This document shows positions 25,098 to 33,782 of a stretch of DNA of 64,000 nt, piece after piece. The DNA lies in NCBI RefSeq assembly GCF_030159855.1, contig NZ_BSNG01000003.1, positions 43,418 through 107,417 of the forward strand, read 5' to 3'. The notes beneath the pieces are model-generated. The model was not told the origin of the DNA and made no database searches. It was given only the letters and a program-made list of their open reading frames with translations. The stretch's first letter is position 1. Every line of letters begins with the position of its first letter. Both the position numbers and the translations under genes were made by a program. Source of the DNA: Devosia yakushimensis (lineage in GTDB: Bacteria > Pseudomonadota > Alphaproteobacteria > Rhizobiales > Devosiaceae).

Positions 25098-25838
25098 ATG
25101 GCCACGGCCAAGACCAAGAAAATCAAGCCCGCCGTCGAAACCCCCGCCAATGGCCGGGTGCGCGGCCAGGGCGCTCAGACCGTCTACGAGCGGCTACGCC
25201 AATCCATACTCGAACTCGAGCTCGAACCGGGCAGTCCCTTGGACGAATCGAGCCTCTCCGAACAATTCCAGATGTCCCGCACCCCCATTCGCGAAGCCCT
25301 GGTGCGGCTTTCGGGAGAAGGGCTGGTCACTACCCTGCCCAATCGCAACACGGTCGTCGCCACCATCGATTTCGTGCGCCTGCCTCTCTATTTCGAGGCG
25401 CTGACGCTGATGTATCGCGTCACCACACGCTCGGCAGCGGTGCATCGCCGGCCCGAACATCTGGTGGCCATCCGCAGTTTCGAGGCGGCCTATTCCGAGG
25501 CCGTGGGCCGGCGCGACGCCCTGGGCATGATCCAGACCAATCGCGATTTCCACATGGCCATCGCCGAAGCGGGCGGCAATATCTATTTCACCAACCTGTT
25601 CGGCCGGCTGCTCGATGAGGGGCGGCGCATCCTGCGGCTCTATTATTCCTCCTTCGACGACAAGCTGCCGCGTCAATATGTGGATGAGCACGGCGCCATG
25701 GTCACCGCCATCGAGGCCGGCAATGCGGACCTCGCCGACCAGCTGGGTGCCGAGCATGCCGCCCAGATCGTGCGGCAGATCCAGAGCTATATCGGGCGCG
25801 ACACCGCCGCCCAGATTACCCTGACGGAAACCCGCTAA
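25098..25838 (+). CDS. GntR-family (FadR/FCD type) regulator of the hydroxyproline cluster
   Basis: A 246-aa regulator. The winged helix near residues 35-100 has Y-E-R-L-R-Q-S-I-L, SSLSEQFQMSRTPIREALVRL and a G-L-V-T-T wing. The C-terminal all-helical FCD ligand domain (about 105-235) has the RDFHMAIAEA metal/ligand motif. Its gene overlaps the dehydrogenase gene by one base (TAATG). The shared operators at both ends of the cluster suggest it represses or activates both transcription units in response to hydroxyproline or a breakdown product. Confidence 0.92.
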   Translation: MATAKTKKIKPAVETPANGRVRGQGAQTVYERLRQSILELELEPGSPLDESSLSEQFQMSRTPIREALVRLSGEGLVTTLPNRNTVVATIDFVRLPLYFEALTLMYRVTTRSAAVHRRPEHLVAIRSFEAAYSEAVGRRDALGMIQTNRDFHMAIAEAGGNIYFTNLFGRLLDEGRRILRLYYSSFDDKLPRQYVDEHGAMVTAIEAGNADLADQLGAEHAAQIVRQIQSYIGRDTAAQITLTETR

Positions 25839-27070
25839 TGGCCCGCATTGCCATTGCCGGCGCCGGCATTATCGGCGCAGCCATTGCCACCTGGCTGATC
25901 GATCAGGGCCATGATGTCACCGTCTTCGAACCCGAACCCGATGGCCTGCCCACCTCGTCGGGCAATGCCTCGCTGATCGCCCTGCCGGAAATTGCGCCCC
26001 TGGCCAGTCCCGGCATTCTGGCCGCCGTGCCAGGCTGGCTGCTCGATCCGCTAGGACCACTGACCTTGCGCTGGACCGACGTGCCCGCGCTCCTGCCCTG
26101 GCTCCTGGCCTTCCTCGCCTCGGCCACGCCGGCCCGTGGCGTCAAGGCTCGCAAGGCGCTGACACTGTTGATGACAACGGCTTTGGCCGATCATGAGGAA
26201 TTGGGTCGCAAGGCTGATCTCACCGGTCATTTGCGGCAAACCGGCTATGTCTCGGTGCATGACAGCGAAAAGAGTGTCGCAGCCGGGGTGCATGAGGCCG
26301 AATTGGTCAAGGCCAATCTGGGCTATGACTTCGAGGCTATCTCCCCCGAACGCGCCCGCCAATTGGTGCCCCAGCTCGAAGGCAATTTCGCCGGCGCCAT
26401 CCACCAGCCCAGCTATTGGACTGCCTCCAATCCGCTGACCATCCTGCGCCACTACCAGGCCTTCCTGGCCAGCCGCGGCCGTTTGGTTCCCGAGAGGGTT
26501 ACCCGGCTGGCGCAATCCGAGGCCGGCATCGTCGTCACCACCGCCTCGGGCAACGAAACTTTCGACAAAGTCGTCGTGGCTTCCGGGGTCTGGTCACGCG
26601 ATCTGGTACGAGGGCTGGGCGCCAAAGTGCTGCTCGAAAATGAGCGCGGCTACAATACCACTTACACCGATCTCGATTGGAACCTGCCCATGCCGGTGGG
26701 TTTTGCCGATCACGGCTTTATCGCATCGCCCCTCGTCGATGGCCTGCGCGTCGGCGGCGCGGTGGAATTGGCTAAGCCCGACACCGCGCCCAATTTCGCT
26801 CGCGCCAAGGCCATGCGCACGAAGATGCGGCGCTATGTGCCGGCCTTGCCCGAAGGCGGCAAGGAATGGATGGGACGACGCCCCTCGACGCCCGATTCCC
26901 TCCCGGTCATCAGCCGCCATCCCGGCGACGACCGCATTGTCTATGCCTTTGGCCACGGCCATCTGGGCCTGACCCTGAGCGCGGTCACTGCGCGGCTGGT
27001 GGCCACTCTCATCGCTGACGCACCCGCCGATCCGGCGCTCGCCCCGTTCAGCATTACCCGCTTTCAATAG
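25838..27070 (+). CDS. FAD-dependent D-amino-acid (cis-4-hydroxy-D-proline) dehydrogenase
   Basis: A 410-aa DadA-like flavoprotein: Rossmann motif IAGAGIIGAAIATWL at the N-terminus, middle substrate domain, and C-terminal FAD contact with GHGHLGLTLS. Such enzymes oxidise D-amino acids and pass electrons to the respiratory chain. The adjacent hydroxyproline epimerase makes cis-4-hydroxy-D-proline the most likely substrate, giving pyrroline-4-hydroxy-2-carboxylate. It is single-subunit, unlike multi-subunit versions in some species. The substrate assignment rests on context. Confidence 0.87.
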   Translation: MARIAIAGAGIIGAAIATWLIDQGHDVTVFEPEPDGLPTSSGNASLIALPEIAPLASPGILAAVPGWLLDPLGPLTLRWTDVPALLPWLLAFLASATPARGVKARKALTLLMTTALADHEELGRKADLTGHLRQTGYVSVHDSEKSVAAGVHEAELVKANLGYDFEAISPERARQLVPQLEGNFAGAIHQPSYWTASNPLTILRHYQAFLASRGRLVPERVTRLAQSEAGIVVTTASGNETFDKVVVASGVWSRDLVRGLGAKVLLENERGYNTTYTDLDWNLPMPVGFADHGFIASPLVDGLRVGGAVELAKPDTAPNFARAKAMRTKMRRYVPALPEGGKEWMGRRPSTPDSLPVISRHPGDDRIVYAFGHGHLGLTLSAVTARLVATLIADAPADPALAPFSITRFQ

Positions 27071-27076
27071 GCCATT

Positions 27077-28081
27077 ATGAGCAAGAAGAGCTTTTTCTGC
27101 ATCGACGCCCATACCTGCGGCAATCCGGTCCGTGTCGTGGCCGGGGGCGGCCCCGATCTCAAGGGCGATACGATGAATGCCCGGCGTGAGCATTTCCTGG
27201 CCGAATATGACTGGATCCGCACCGGCCTGATGTTCGAGCCACGCGGCCATGACGTGATGAGCGGCTCGATCCTTTATCCCGCACTGCGCGGGGATGTGGA
27301 TGGCTCCATCCTCTTCATCGAAACCTCAGGCTGCCTGCCCATGTGCGGGCATGGCACGATCGGCACGGTCACGGTGATGATCGAAGAAGGTCTGGTCACC
27401 CCCAAGACGCCAGGCAAGCTCAGGCTCGAAGTGCCCGCCGGCATCATCGAGGCCGAATATACCATGGACAATGCGGGCCATGTGGTCGATGTCCGCATCA
27501 CCAATGTCCCCTCGTTCCTCTATGCCACCGGGCTCGACATCGATCTGCCGGGCCTTGGCCCGCTCAAGTTCGACGTTTCCTACGGCGGCAATTTCTACGC
27601 CATTTTCGAGCCCCAACCGGGCTTTGTCGATATGAACCAGCTCTCGGCCTTCGATATCCAGCAGCTCTCGCCCGTGGCGCGGCGGCTGATCAACGAGAAA
27701 TACACCTTCCAGCACCCCGAATTTCCCACCATCAACGGCTTGCGCCATATCATGTGGACCGGCGTGCCGGTGAACCCCAGAGCCGACGCCCGCAACGCGG
27801 TGTTCTACGGCGAAAAGGCCATCGATCGCTCCCCCTGCGGCACCGGCACCTCGGCACGCCTCGCCCAGAAAGCGGCGCGCGGCGAGCTCAAGGTCGGCGA
27901 GAGCTTCGTGCATGAATCGATTATCGGAAGCCTGTTTGTGGGGCGGGTCGAGTCTGCCACCAGGGTCGGGCCCTATGAGGCCATCGTCCCCTCGATTGCG
28001 GGGCAGGCCTGGATCACGGGGTACAACACGATTTTCCTCGATGACCGCGACCCGTTCGTGAAGGGGTTTACGGTCAACTGA
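27077..28081 (+). CDS. 4-hydroxyproline 2-epimerase (proline racemase family)
   Basis: A 334-aa cofactor-independent epimerase. Both catalytic cysteines are present: C90 in MCGHGT and C254 in SPCGTGTSA. A Cys/Cys pair marks a racemase/epimerase, whereas dehydratases have Cys/Thr. It converts trans-4-hydroxy-L-proline to cis-4-hydroxy-D-proline, the substrate of the preceding dehydrogenase. It begins 7 nt after that gene. Proline racemase activity is the main alternative; the context favours hydroxyproline. Confidence 0.92.
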   Translation: MSKKSFFCIDAHTCGNPVRVVAGGGPDLKGDTMNARREHFLAEYDWIRTGLMFEPRGHDVMSGSILYPALRGDVDGSILFIETSGCLPMCGHGTIGTVTVMIEEGLVTPKTPGKLRLEVPAGIIEAEYTMDNAGHVVDVRITNVPSFLYATGLDIDLPGLGPLKFDVSYGGNFYAIFEPQPGFVDMNQLSAFDIQQLSPVARRLINEKYTFQHPEFPTINGLRHIMWTGVPVNPRADARNAVFYGEKAIDRSPCGTGTSARLAQKAARGELKVGESFVHESIIGSLFVGRVESATRVGPYEAIVPSIAGQAWITGYNTIFLDDRDPFVKGFTVN

Positions 28082-28111
28082 GGGGACACCCTTAGCATTC
28101 CGCCCCACGAC

Positions 28112-28137
28112 GTCATTCCGGCGCAGGCCGGGATGAC
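28112..28137. repeat. Extragenic palindrome, GTCATTCC family (short copy)
   Basis: A single palindrome GTCATTCCGGC...GGCCGGGATGAC between the convergent epimerase and deaminase genes. It could also form a bidirectional stem-loop at their 3' ends. Confidence 0.6.
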
Positions 28138-28161
28138 TTCGTGGGTGTAAAGCGCCGCAGA

Positions 28162-29076
28162 CTAGAACCCGTATTTCGTCAAATCCGGCCGCGTCTTGAG
28201 ACCCTTCTCGACCACCGCGCGGATGGCCTTTGCCTCATCCCCGACCAGCTCCAGCCGCGGCTGGCGCACCACGGGGGAAGTGCCCCGCACAATGGCTTCG
28301 CACAGCTTGATATTCTGGACGAATTTCGGGCCGATATCGAGATGCAGCAGCGGCAGGAACCAGCGGTAGATTTCCATGGCCTCCTTGATGCGGTCGTGCT
28401 GCACCAGCTTGTAGATAGCAACGGTTTCCCTGGGGAAGGCCACGACCAGGCCCGCAATCCAGCCATGGCAGCCCAACACCAGGCTTTCGAGCGCGAGGTC
28501 ATCGACCCCGGTCAACAGCTGATAGCGATCGCCCACCGCGTTGATGGTCTCGTTGATACGGCGGGTGTCGCCGGTCGATTCCTTGATGGCGACGAATTTG
28601 GGCTCGTCGGCCATATCCTTGAGCATCTCGGCGGTGATGTTGATGCCATAGGCCAGGGGATTGTTGTAGATAATGATCGGCAGGTTCGAGGCTGCCGCCA
28701 CCGCCCGGTAATGCACCACCACTTCGCGGTCATCGGCCAGGTAACGCATTGCCGGCAGCACCATCAACCCCTCGACGCCGATCTTTTCGGCTTCCGCAGC
28801 CAGCGCCGCCCCGGCCGCCGTGGAATCCTCGGCAATGGTCAGCAGCACCGGCACCCGGCCCGCCGCCGCCTCAATGGCCGCTTTGGCGATGGCAAGCTTT
28901 TCGGTGACTGTCAGGCTCGAAGCCTCGCCCAGCGAGCCGCAGACTACGATGGCATCGACACCACCCTCGATCTGGAAAATCACATCGGCCTTGACGGCTT
29001 CGAGATCGACCTGCTGGTCAGCCGTCATCTTGGTGGTGATCGCCGGCAATACGCCGCGGAAATCACTCTTTTGCAT
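28162..29076 (-). CDS. DapA-family lyase, probable pyrroline-4-hydroxy-2-carboxylate deaminase
   Basis: A 304-aa (beta/alpha)8 enzyme of the dihydrodipicolinate synthase/N-acetylneuraminate lyase family. Motifs: GSLGEASSL phosphate-loop-like segment, catalytic Tyr in IIIYNNPLAYG and Schiff-base Lys in FVAIKEST. Next to epimerase and dehydrogenase genes, the expected role is deaminating pyrroline-4-hydroxy-2-carboxylate to alpha-ketoglutarate semialdehyde. AGAGGATC before the ATG at 29076 supports that start. It is transcribed towards the other genes, with its own copy of the GntR operator. A ketoglutarate semialdehyde dehydrogenase and an uptake system are not in the window. Confidence 0.88.
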   Translation of the reverse strand: MQKSDFRGVLPAITTKMTADQQVDLEAVKADVIFQIEGGVDAIVVCGSLGEASSLTVTEKLAIAKAAIEAAAGRVPVLLTIAEDSTAAGAALAAEAEKIGVEGLMVLPAMRYLADDREVVVHYRAVAAASNLPIIIYNNPLAYGINITAEMLKDMADEPKFVAIKESTGDTRRINETINAVGDRYQLLTGVDDLALESLVLGCHGWIAGLVVAFPRETVAIYKLVQHDRIKEAMEIYRWFLPLLHLDIGPKFVQNIKLCEAIVRGTSPVVRQPRLELVGDEAKAIRAVVEKGLKTRPDLTKYGF

Positions 29077-29124
29077 ACCTGATCCTCTTTGTCGCAAGCG
29101 GGGGAGCTGCCTTCAGTTTTAGGG

Positions 29125-29148
29125 TATTGTATTTAGTTTGTCGACAAT
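29125..29148 (-). promoter_or_regulatory. GntR operator copy 2
   Basis: On the minus strand it reads ATTGTCGACAAACT then AAATACAATA, 21 of 24 identical to 24979-25004, and lies about 50 bp before the deaminase ATG. The spacing fits a repressor site over or just after a promoter. Confidence 0.65.
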
Positions 29149-29185
29149 CAAAAATGGCGAGCCACAACACCTTGCCACCCGCGAC

Positions 29186-29249
29186 GTCATTCCCGCCCTC
29201 CTGGGGACCTCGGCATAAAAGAATGGATTCCCGCTTTCGCGGGAATGAC
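29186..29249. repeat. Extragenic palindrome, GTCATTCC family
   Basis: Starts GTCATTCCCG and ends with the inverse TGGATTCCCGC...GCGGGAATGAC. Related copies lie at 28112-28137, 57734-57819 and 60737-60834. It is located between the divergent deaminase promoter and the tonB 3' end. Confidence 0.65.
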
Positions 29250-29288
29250 ACCGTGATGGACGCCCGGGCCGAGCCCGGAAACGCGATT

Positions 29289-30275
29289 TTACCGTGTGAA
29301 ATCCACCGGAACGCCTAGCCCCCGGCTGGTGCCGTCAGGCGGTGGGGGGAAGGGCGCTGCGCGGGTGACCGCATCGATGGCGGCCTGGTCAAGCGCCGGA
29401 TGACCCGATGAGCGGATAAGGCTTACCCCACCCAGTCCGCCATTGGCCGCGATGGTGAAGCGCACAACGGCCGTCCCCGTGGCCCCGCCGGCAGAACGGG
29501 GATAGCGCTTGGCATTGTTGAGCCGCCGCGACACCTGCCGCTCCCAGCTTGCCGTCTGGGCAGCCCCGCCGCTGCCCTGGGCCCCTTGCTGGCCGGCTGT
29601 GGCTTGTGCCGCCGCGCTATCGGCATTGCTTTGCCCGCTATTGCCCTGTTGTGGCGGCTTCTGGAGCGCCGGGCGCGTGGCCTGTTGCGTTGGCGCCGGC
29701 TGTTGCGGCCGCGGGCGCTGCGTCGGCGCGCTGGGGCGCTCGAAGCTGAGCACATGCGGCACCGGGGCGGCATTGAAATCGGTTACCTCTTCCGGCTCGA
29801 CCGTTTCCGTCGCCATAGGCGCAACCGTATCGATGGGCGCAGGTGTACTCATCGGCGTCGCCAGCACAGCCACCTCCATCGTCTCGGTCACCGGTTCGAT
29901 GGGTTCGGCCTCGACCGGCTCGGCAGTCGCCGTTTCGACGGGCGGGGCCTCTTCGGGGGGCGGCGGTTCGACCGCCTCGGGCGGTAGCGCCTCCTCGACC
30001 GGGGGCTGCGCCGTCTCGATCTCAGGCTCCACTGGCTCAAGCGTTTCGGACGGCTCGGGCGAAACCGTCTCGCTGCCGGACGAAACCAGGTTTTCCGCGC
30101 TGCCTTCCTCGAGCGTCGACGTCAGGTTGCTCGAAACCGAGCTCACTGACACGATATCGACCGTTACTGCGCCGGGCGGCGGCGCATCTTCGGGTTGCGG
30201 CCAGGCAAAGCCCACAAAGGCAATGCCGAAAATGCCGGCGTGCACCAGGGCCGAACCGGAAAGGGCATAGCGCAT
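29289..30275 (-). CDS. tonB: TonB energy-transducing protein of the heme system
   Basis: A 328-aa protein with an N-terminal membrane anchor (residues 5-25), then a long Pro/Glu-rich periplasm-spanning linker (about 35-200) and a Gln/Pro-rich stretch. The C-terminal TonB domain has SRRLNNAKRYPRSA, G-T-A-V-V-R-F-T-I, SSGHPALDQAAIDAV and PFPPPPDG. It couples the ExbB/ExbD proton channel to the outer-membrane receptor. The start at 30275 is next to the exbD stop. Last gene of the heme operon. Confidence 0.93.
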   Translation of the reverse strand: MRYALSGSALVHAGIFGIAFVGFAWPQPEDAPPPGAVTVDIVSVSSVSSNLTSTLEEGSAENLVSSGSETVSPEPSETLEPVEPEIETAQPPVEEALPPEAVEPPPPEEAPPVETATAEPVEAEPIEPVTETMEVAVLATPMSTPAPIDTVAPMATETVEPEEVTDFNAAPVPHVLSFERPSAPTQRPRPQQPAPTQQATRPALQKPPQQGNSGQSNADSAAAQATAGQQGAQGSGGAAQTASWERQVSRRLNNAKRYPRSAGGATGTAVVRFTIAANGGLGGVSLIRSSGHPALDQAAIDAVTRAAPFPPPPDGTSRGLGVPVDFTR

Positions 30276-30276
30276 A

Positions 30277-30711
30277 TCAGGGCGTCCGGGCCGGCACGGT
30301 AACAAGGCCGATGCGGCTATAGCCGGCAGCCGACAATTCACCCATCACTTCCATGATCGCGCCATAGGCTGCCGTGGTGTCGCCGCGCACGTAAAGCCGC
30401 TCATCGGTGCCTTCCACCGCCAGCGCCTCGACGCTGGAAACCAACGTTTCCAGCGTCACCTGCTCACCCTCGATGGAGAGCGCGCCGCTGGGTTCCACCG
30501 TCACCGTGATCGGCTTGGTCTGCAGCGGCATGGCCTGCGCCCGTGTCTCGGGCAGGTCGATCGGCACGCCCATGGTCATTAGCGGCGCAGCCACCATGAA
30601 AACGATCAGCAATACCAGCATCACATCCACCATGGGGGTGATATTGATCTCGCTGATCGGCGCCCGGCCCCGGCCGCGCTTGCCCTTGTTATTGCCTAAA
30701 GCCATGCCCAT
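30277..30711 (-). CDS. exbD: Biopolymer transport protein ExbD
   Basis: A 144-aa protein with one N-terminal membrane helix containing the proton-relay Asp (ISEINITPMVDVMLVLLIVFMV) and a periplasmic domain. Standard ExbD. It overlaps the exbB stop by one base (TGATG). Confidence 0.95.
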   Translation of the reverse strand: MGMALGNNKGKRGRGRAPISEINITPMVDVMLVLLIVFMVAAPLMTMGVPIDLPETRAQAMPLQTKPITVTVEPSGALSIEGEQVTLETLVSSVEALAVEGTDERLYVRGDTTAAYGAIMEVMGELSAAGYSRIGLVTVPARTP

Positions 30712-31409
30712 CAGAGCGACTTTCCGGCATCGAGCTGGCGCGACATCAACGCCACCAGGCGATTGGCAAAGCCTTCGAGCCGCGCGATCAGCTTGCCCGC
30801 ATCGGCACTGAGCTTGTTATAGGCGATAACGGCGGGAATGGCCGCGAGCAGCCCCAAAGCCGTCGCCAGAAGGGCCTCGGCAATGCCCGGCGCCACCACG
30901 GCGAGGCTGGTATTTTCCGCCGCCGCAATGGCGGTAAAGGCGTTCATAATGCCCCAGACCGTGCCGAACAGGCCCACAAAGGGTCCGGCGCTGCCGATGG
31001 TCGCGAGAAAACCCAGCCGCTTTTCGAGATCGGCGCTCTGTTCGCTCACCGCCAGGTCGAGCGCGATTTCGAGCCGGCTTTGTAGCCCCACCGCATTGGC
31101 GGCATCCACCGCATGGCTTTTGTCCCATTCGTCCATGGCCGCAAGAAACACCGCCGAAAGCCCGTGCTGGCCGCTGCCGGCATAATCGGCCCGCAATTCG
31201 GCCAGGGGACGGCCCGAGGCAAAGGCCTTGTCGAAGGCGGCCATGTCGCGCTTGGCCTTGCCATAAGCAGCCATCCGGTTGGCGATGATAGCCCAGACCC
31301 AGACCGAGGCAATGACCAGCCCGATCATCACCGATTTGACCACCCAGTCCGCCTGCATGAACAGGGCGAACATCGAAAAATCATGCGCTTGCGCAGCTGC
31401 CGTTTCCAT
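30711..31409 (-). CDS. exbB: Biopolymer transport protein ExbB
   Basis: A 232-aa protein with three membrane helices. The MotA/ExbB core LATIGSAGPFVGLFGTVWGIMNAF and the later GIAEALLATALGLLAAIPAVIAYN are intact. It forms the proton channel with ExbD. It starts 11 nt after the preceding small secreted-protein gene. Confidence 0.95.
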   Translation of the reverse strand: METAAAQAHDFSMFALFMQADWVVKSVMIGLVIASVWVWAIIANRMAAYGKAKRDMAAFDKAFASGRPLAELRADYAGSGQHGLSAVFLAAMDEWDKSHAVDAANAVGLQSRLEIALDLAVSEQSADLEKRLGFLATIGSAGPFVGLFGTVWGIMNAFTAIAAAENTSLAVVAPGIAEALLATALGLLAAIPAVIAYNKLSADAGKLIARLEGFANRLVALMSRQLDAGKSL

Positions 31410-31420
31410 CGCTCCGCCCC

Positions 31421-31855
31421 TCAGACGCCGAACGCGATTTCAGGACGCGTTGTGGTAACGAGGCCATCAAGGCAGGCCGTGGCGGCAATATCGGTGCCTT
31501 CGCAGGCAGTGATGTCGTTGATCAGCAGCCGCCCGATGCCATCGCAGGCCAGGTTCTTGAGTTCGAACTGCAAGACCTTGGTCTTGCCCTGGGTCAGCCC
31601 CTTGAAGTCCAGCGTCACGATACGATCGATGGCGCCATCGACGGTAAAGAAGGCCACTTCGACCGCCGCCCGGTTGAGCTCGCCGCCCAGGCTATTGGTG
31701 GCGAGGAACGTCACCCGGCAGCCCGTATCGGCCGGCTGCAATGCATTGAGCTCGAGCGCCAGCGATGGGGCGGGCGCAGACGCGGCCTCCTGAGCCAGCA
31801 CGGGACCGGTCAGCGCGAGCGCGCCGAAGAGAAGGGCGGAGAGGATTTTAGACAT
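31421..31855 (-). CDS. Conserved-looking secreted protein in the heme operon, unknown function
   Basis: A 144-aa protein with a clear signal peptide (MSKILSALLFGALALTGPVLAQ) and a mature beta-rich domain with four cysteines (TGCRV, NLACDG, TACEGT, TACLDG). Its start overlaps the hmuV stop by one base and exbB follows within 11 nt, so it is embedded in the operon. The beta-sandwich-like pattern and paired Cys suggest a periplasmic binding or assembly factor. I do not recognise a named family. A role in periplasmic heme handling or in TonB-ExbB assembly would fit its position but is unproven. Confidence 0.8.
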   Translation of the reverse strand: MSKILSALLFGALALTGPVLAQEAASAPAPSLALELNALQPADTGCRVTFLATNSLGGELNRAAVEVAFFTVDGAIDRIVTLDFKGLTQGKTKVLQFELKNLACDGIGRLLINDITACEGTDIAATACLDGLVTTTRPEIAFGV

Positions 31856-32679
31856 CAGGCAACCTTGCTGGATGGTGCCGCGGCAGACAGAAGCTGCGCC
31901 GATTGCGGCAAGACGAAAGGAATATTGCCGGCGGGCAATGCGCCCACCCGCATGGGGCAATCAAAGACCTGGGCGATAAGCGCATCGGTCAGCACCTCGG
32001 CGGGCGTGCCGCGGCCGGCGACCGATCCCTTGCGGATCGCCACGATCTGGTCGGCATACATGGCCGCCAGATTGAGGTCGTGCAGGATGGCAATCACCCC
32101 GCCACCGGCGGCGGCGAACTGGCGGGCCACATCCATGATCATCAATTGATGCTTGATATCGAGGCTCGAGACCGGCTCGTCGAGAAACAAAAACCGCGGC
32201 ACGCCATCGAGCACCGGCAACCAGACCTGGCAGATGACCCGCGCCAATTGCACGCGCTGCTGCTCGCCGCCCGACAATTCACCATAGAACCGTCCGCCGA
32301 ATCCGGTGAGATCGACCCGCGCCAGGGCCTCGTCGGGCAGGCGCCGCAGCGCGCCCAGCGACACGCCCGGCCGGCCGGCCGTCAGCCCCAGTGCCACCAC
32401 TTCGCGCACGGTAAAGGGGAAAGGCAGGTTGCTCGATTGCGGCAGCACGGCCCGCAGCGTCGCCGCCATGCTCAGGTCCATGGCGCCCACATCGTGCCCA
32501 TTGATCCTAATGCCGCCGCCAAAGGCATAGTCGCGGCAGAGCGCCTTGAGCAGCGTCGACTTGCCCGAACCATTGGGGCCGATAATGGCCGTCACCTGCC
32601 CGGGCAATGCCCTGAAGCTGATGGCATCGAGAATGCGGCGGCGGTCGATTTCGACCGAGACATTGTCCACTTCGATCAT
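31855..32679 (-). CDS. hmuV: Heme ABC transporter ATPase HmuV
   Basis: A 274-aa ABC ATPase: Walker A GPNGSGKST, Q-loop LPQSS, signature LSGGEQQRV, Walker B FLFLDEP and H-loop ILHDLN. It is BtuD/HmuV-like and pairs with HmuU. The ATG at 32679 gives the family N-terminus and lies 4 nt after the hmuU stop. Confidence 0.95.
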   Translation of the reverse strand: MIEVDNVSVEIDRRRILDAISFRALPGQVTAIIGPNGSGKSTLLKALCRDYAFGGGIRINGHDVGAMDLSMAATLRAVLPQSSNLPFPFTVREVVALGLTAGRPGVSLGALRRLPDEALARVDLTGFGGRFYGELSGGEQQRVQLARVICQVWLPVLDGVPRFLFLDEPVSSLDIKHQLMIMDVARQFAAAGGGVIAILHDLNLAAMYADQIVAIRKGSVAGRGTPAEVLTDALIAQVFDCPMRVGALPAGNIPFVLPQSAQLLSAAAPSSKVA

Positions 32680-32683
32680 GGCG

Positions 32684-33766
32684 TCACCAGGCCAAAGCCG
32701 CGCGTTTGCGCAGCAATATCCAGAGGAAGAAGGGGCCGCCCACCGCAGCCGTGACGATGCCGATGGGCAATTCGGCCGGCGCGACCACAAGTCGGCTCAC
32801 CGCATCGGCCATCAGCAGGAACGAAGCGCCCAATAGAGCGGAGGCCGGCAGCAGATAGCGGTGATCGGGCCCGACCACGAGCCGCAACAGATGCGGCACG
32901 ACAATGCCGACAAAGCCGATGCCCCCGCTGACCGCGACCGATGCCCCCGTCGCCGCTGCCACCGCCACGATAACAATGCGCTTGAAGCGCTGCACCGGCA
33001 CCCCCAGGTGCCCGGCCGTCGCCTCGCCCAGCGTCAGCGCATTGAGCCCCTTGCCCATAAAGGCAGCCGCGCCCAGGGCCACGATGATGATCGGCCCAGA
33101 GGCCATGATCTTGGTCCAATTGGCGCCCGACAGCGATCCCATGCCCCAAAAGGTCAGGTCGCGCAGTTGGGCATCATTGGCGATATAGACCAGCACCCCC
33201 GTCACCGCCCCGGCCAGCGCCCCCAGCGCAATACCGGCCAGGAGCATGGTGGCAATGGCGGTCTGCCCGCTGCGGGTCGCCACCCGATAGAGAATGAACG
33301 TGGTGATGAGCCCGCCAATGAACGAAGCGATCTGCAGCGCATAAATGCCCAGAAACGCGGTCAGCGGCGCCAGCGCCGTCGTTCCCAGCACGATAATGCC
33401 CACCGCGCCCAGCCCCGCTCCGGCCGAAACGCCCACCAGGCCCGGATCGGCCAGCGGATTGCGGAAGAGACCCTGCATCAACAGGCCCGATACGGCCAGC
33501 GCCGCCCCGATCAGCACGCCCAGGATCATGCGCGGCAGGCGGATATTGTAGATCACCGCATGATCGCGCAGCGCCTGCAGCTCGCTTTCCGGCACAAGGC
33601 CAAACCAGCCCCCGATAATGGTCCATGCCGAAGCCCCCGAGGCACCCGTGGTCATCGAAATGACCATGGTCGCAACCAGCAACAAGGCCAGCGCCGCGAC
33701 CACCAGGCGCCCCAGGCCACTGCGGTCGCCTGCGGCGCGCTCCGCAACGGCACCATTGATGGACAT
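32684..33766 (-). CDS. hmuU: Heme ABC transporter permease HmuU
   Basis: A 360-aa FecCD/BtuC-type permease with about ten membrane helices and the motifs RLPRMILGVLIGAALAVSG, NPLADPGLVGVSAGAGLG, WGMGSLSGANW and GFVGIVVPHLLRLVVGPDHR. The start at 33766 was chosen over a longer open frame because the family N-terminus and the spacing to hmuT (16 nt) fit. Confidence 0.95.
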   Translation of the reverse strand: MSINGAVAERAAGDRSGLGRLVVAALALLLVATMVISMTTGASGASAWTIIGGWFGLVPESELQALRDHAVIYNIRLPRMILGVLIGAALAVSGLLMQGLFRNPLADPGLVGVSAGAGLGAVGIIVLGTTALAPLTAFLGIYALQIASFIGGLITTFILYRVATRSGQTAIATMLLAGIALGALAGAVTGVLVYIANDAQLRDLTFWGMGSLSGANWTKIMASGPIIIVALGAAAFMGKGLNALTLGEATAGHLGVPVQRFKRIVIVAVAAATGASVAVSGGIGFVGIVVPHLLRLVVGPDHRYLLPASALLGASFLLMADAVSRLVVAPAELPIGIVTAAVGGPFFLWILLRKRAALAW

Positions 33767-33782
33767 GACCTGGGCCACTCGC

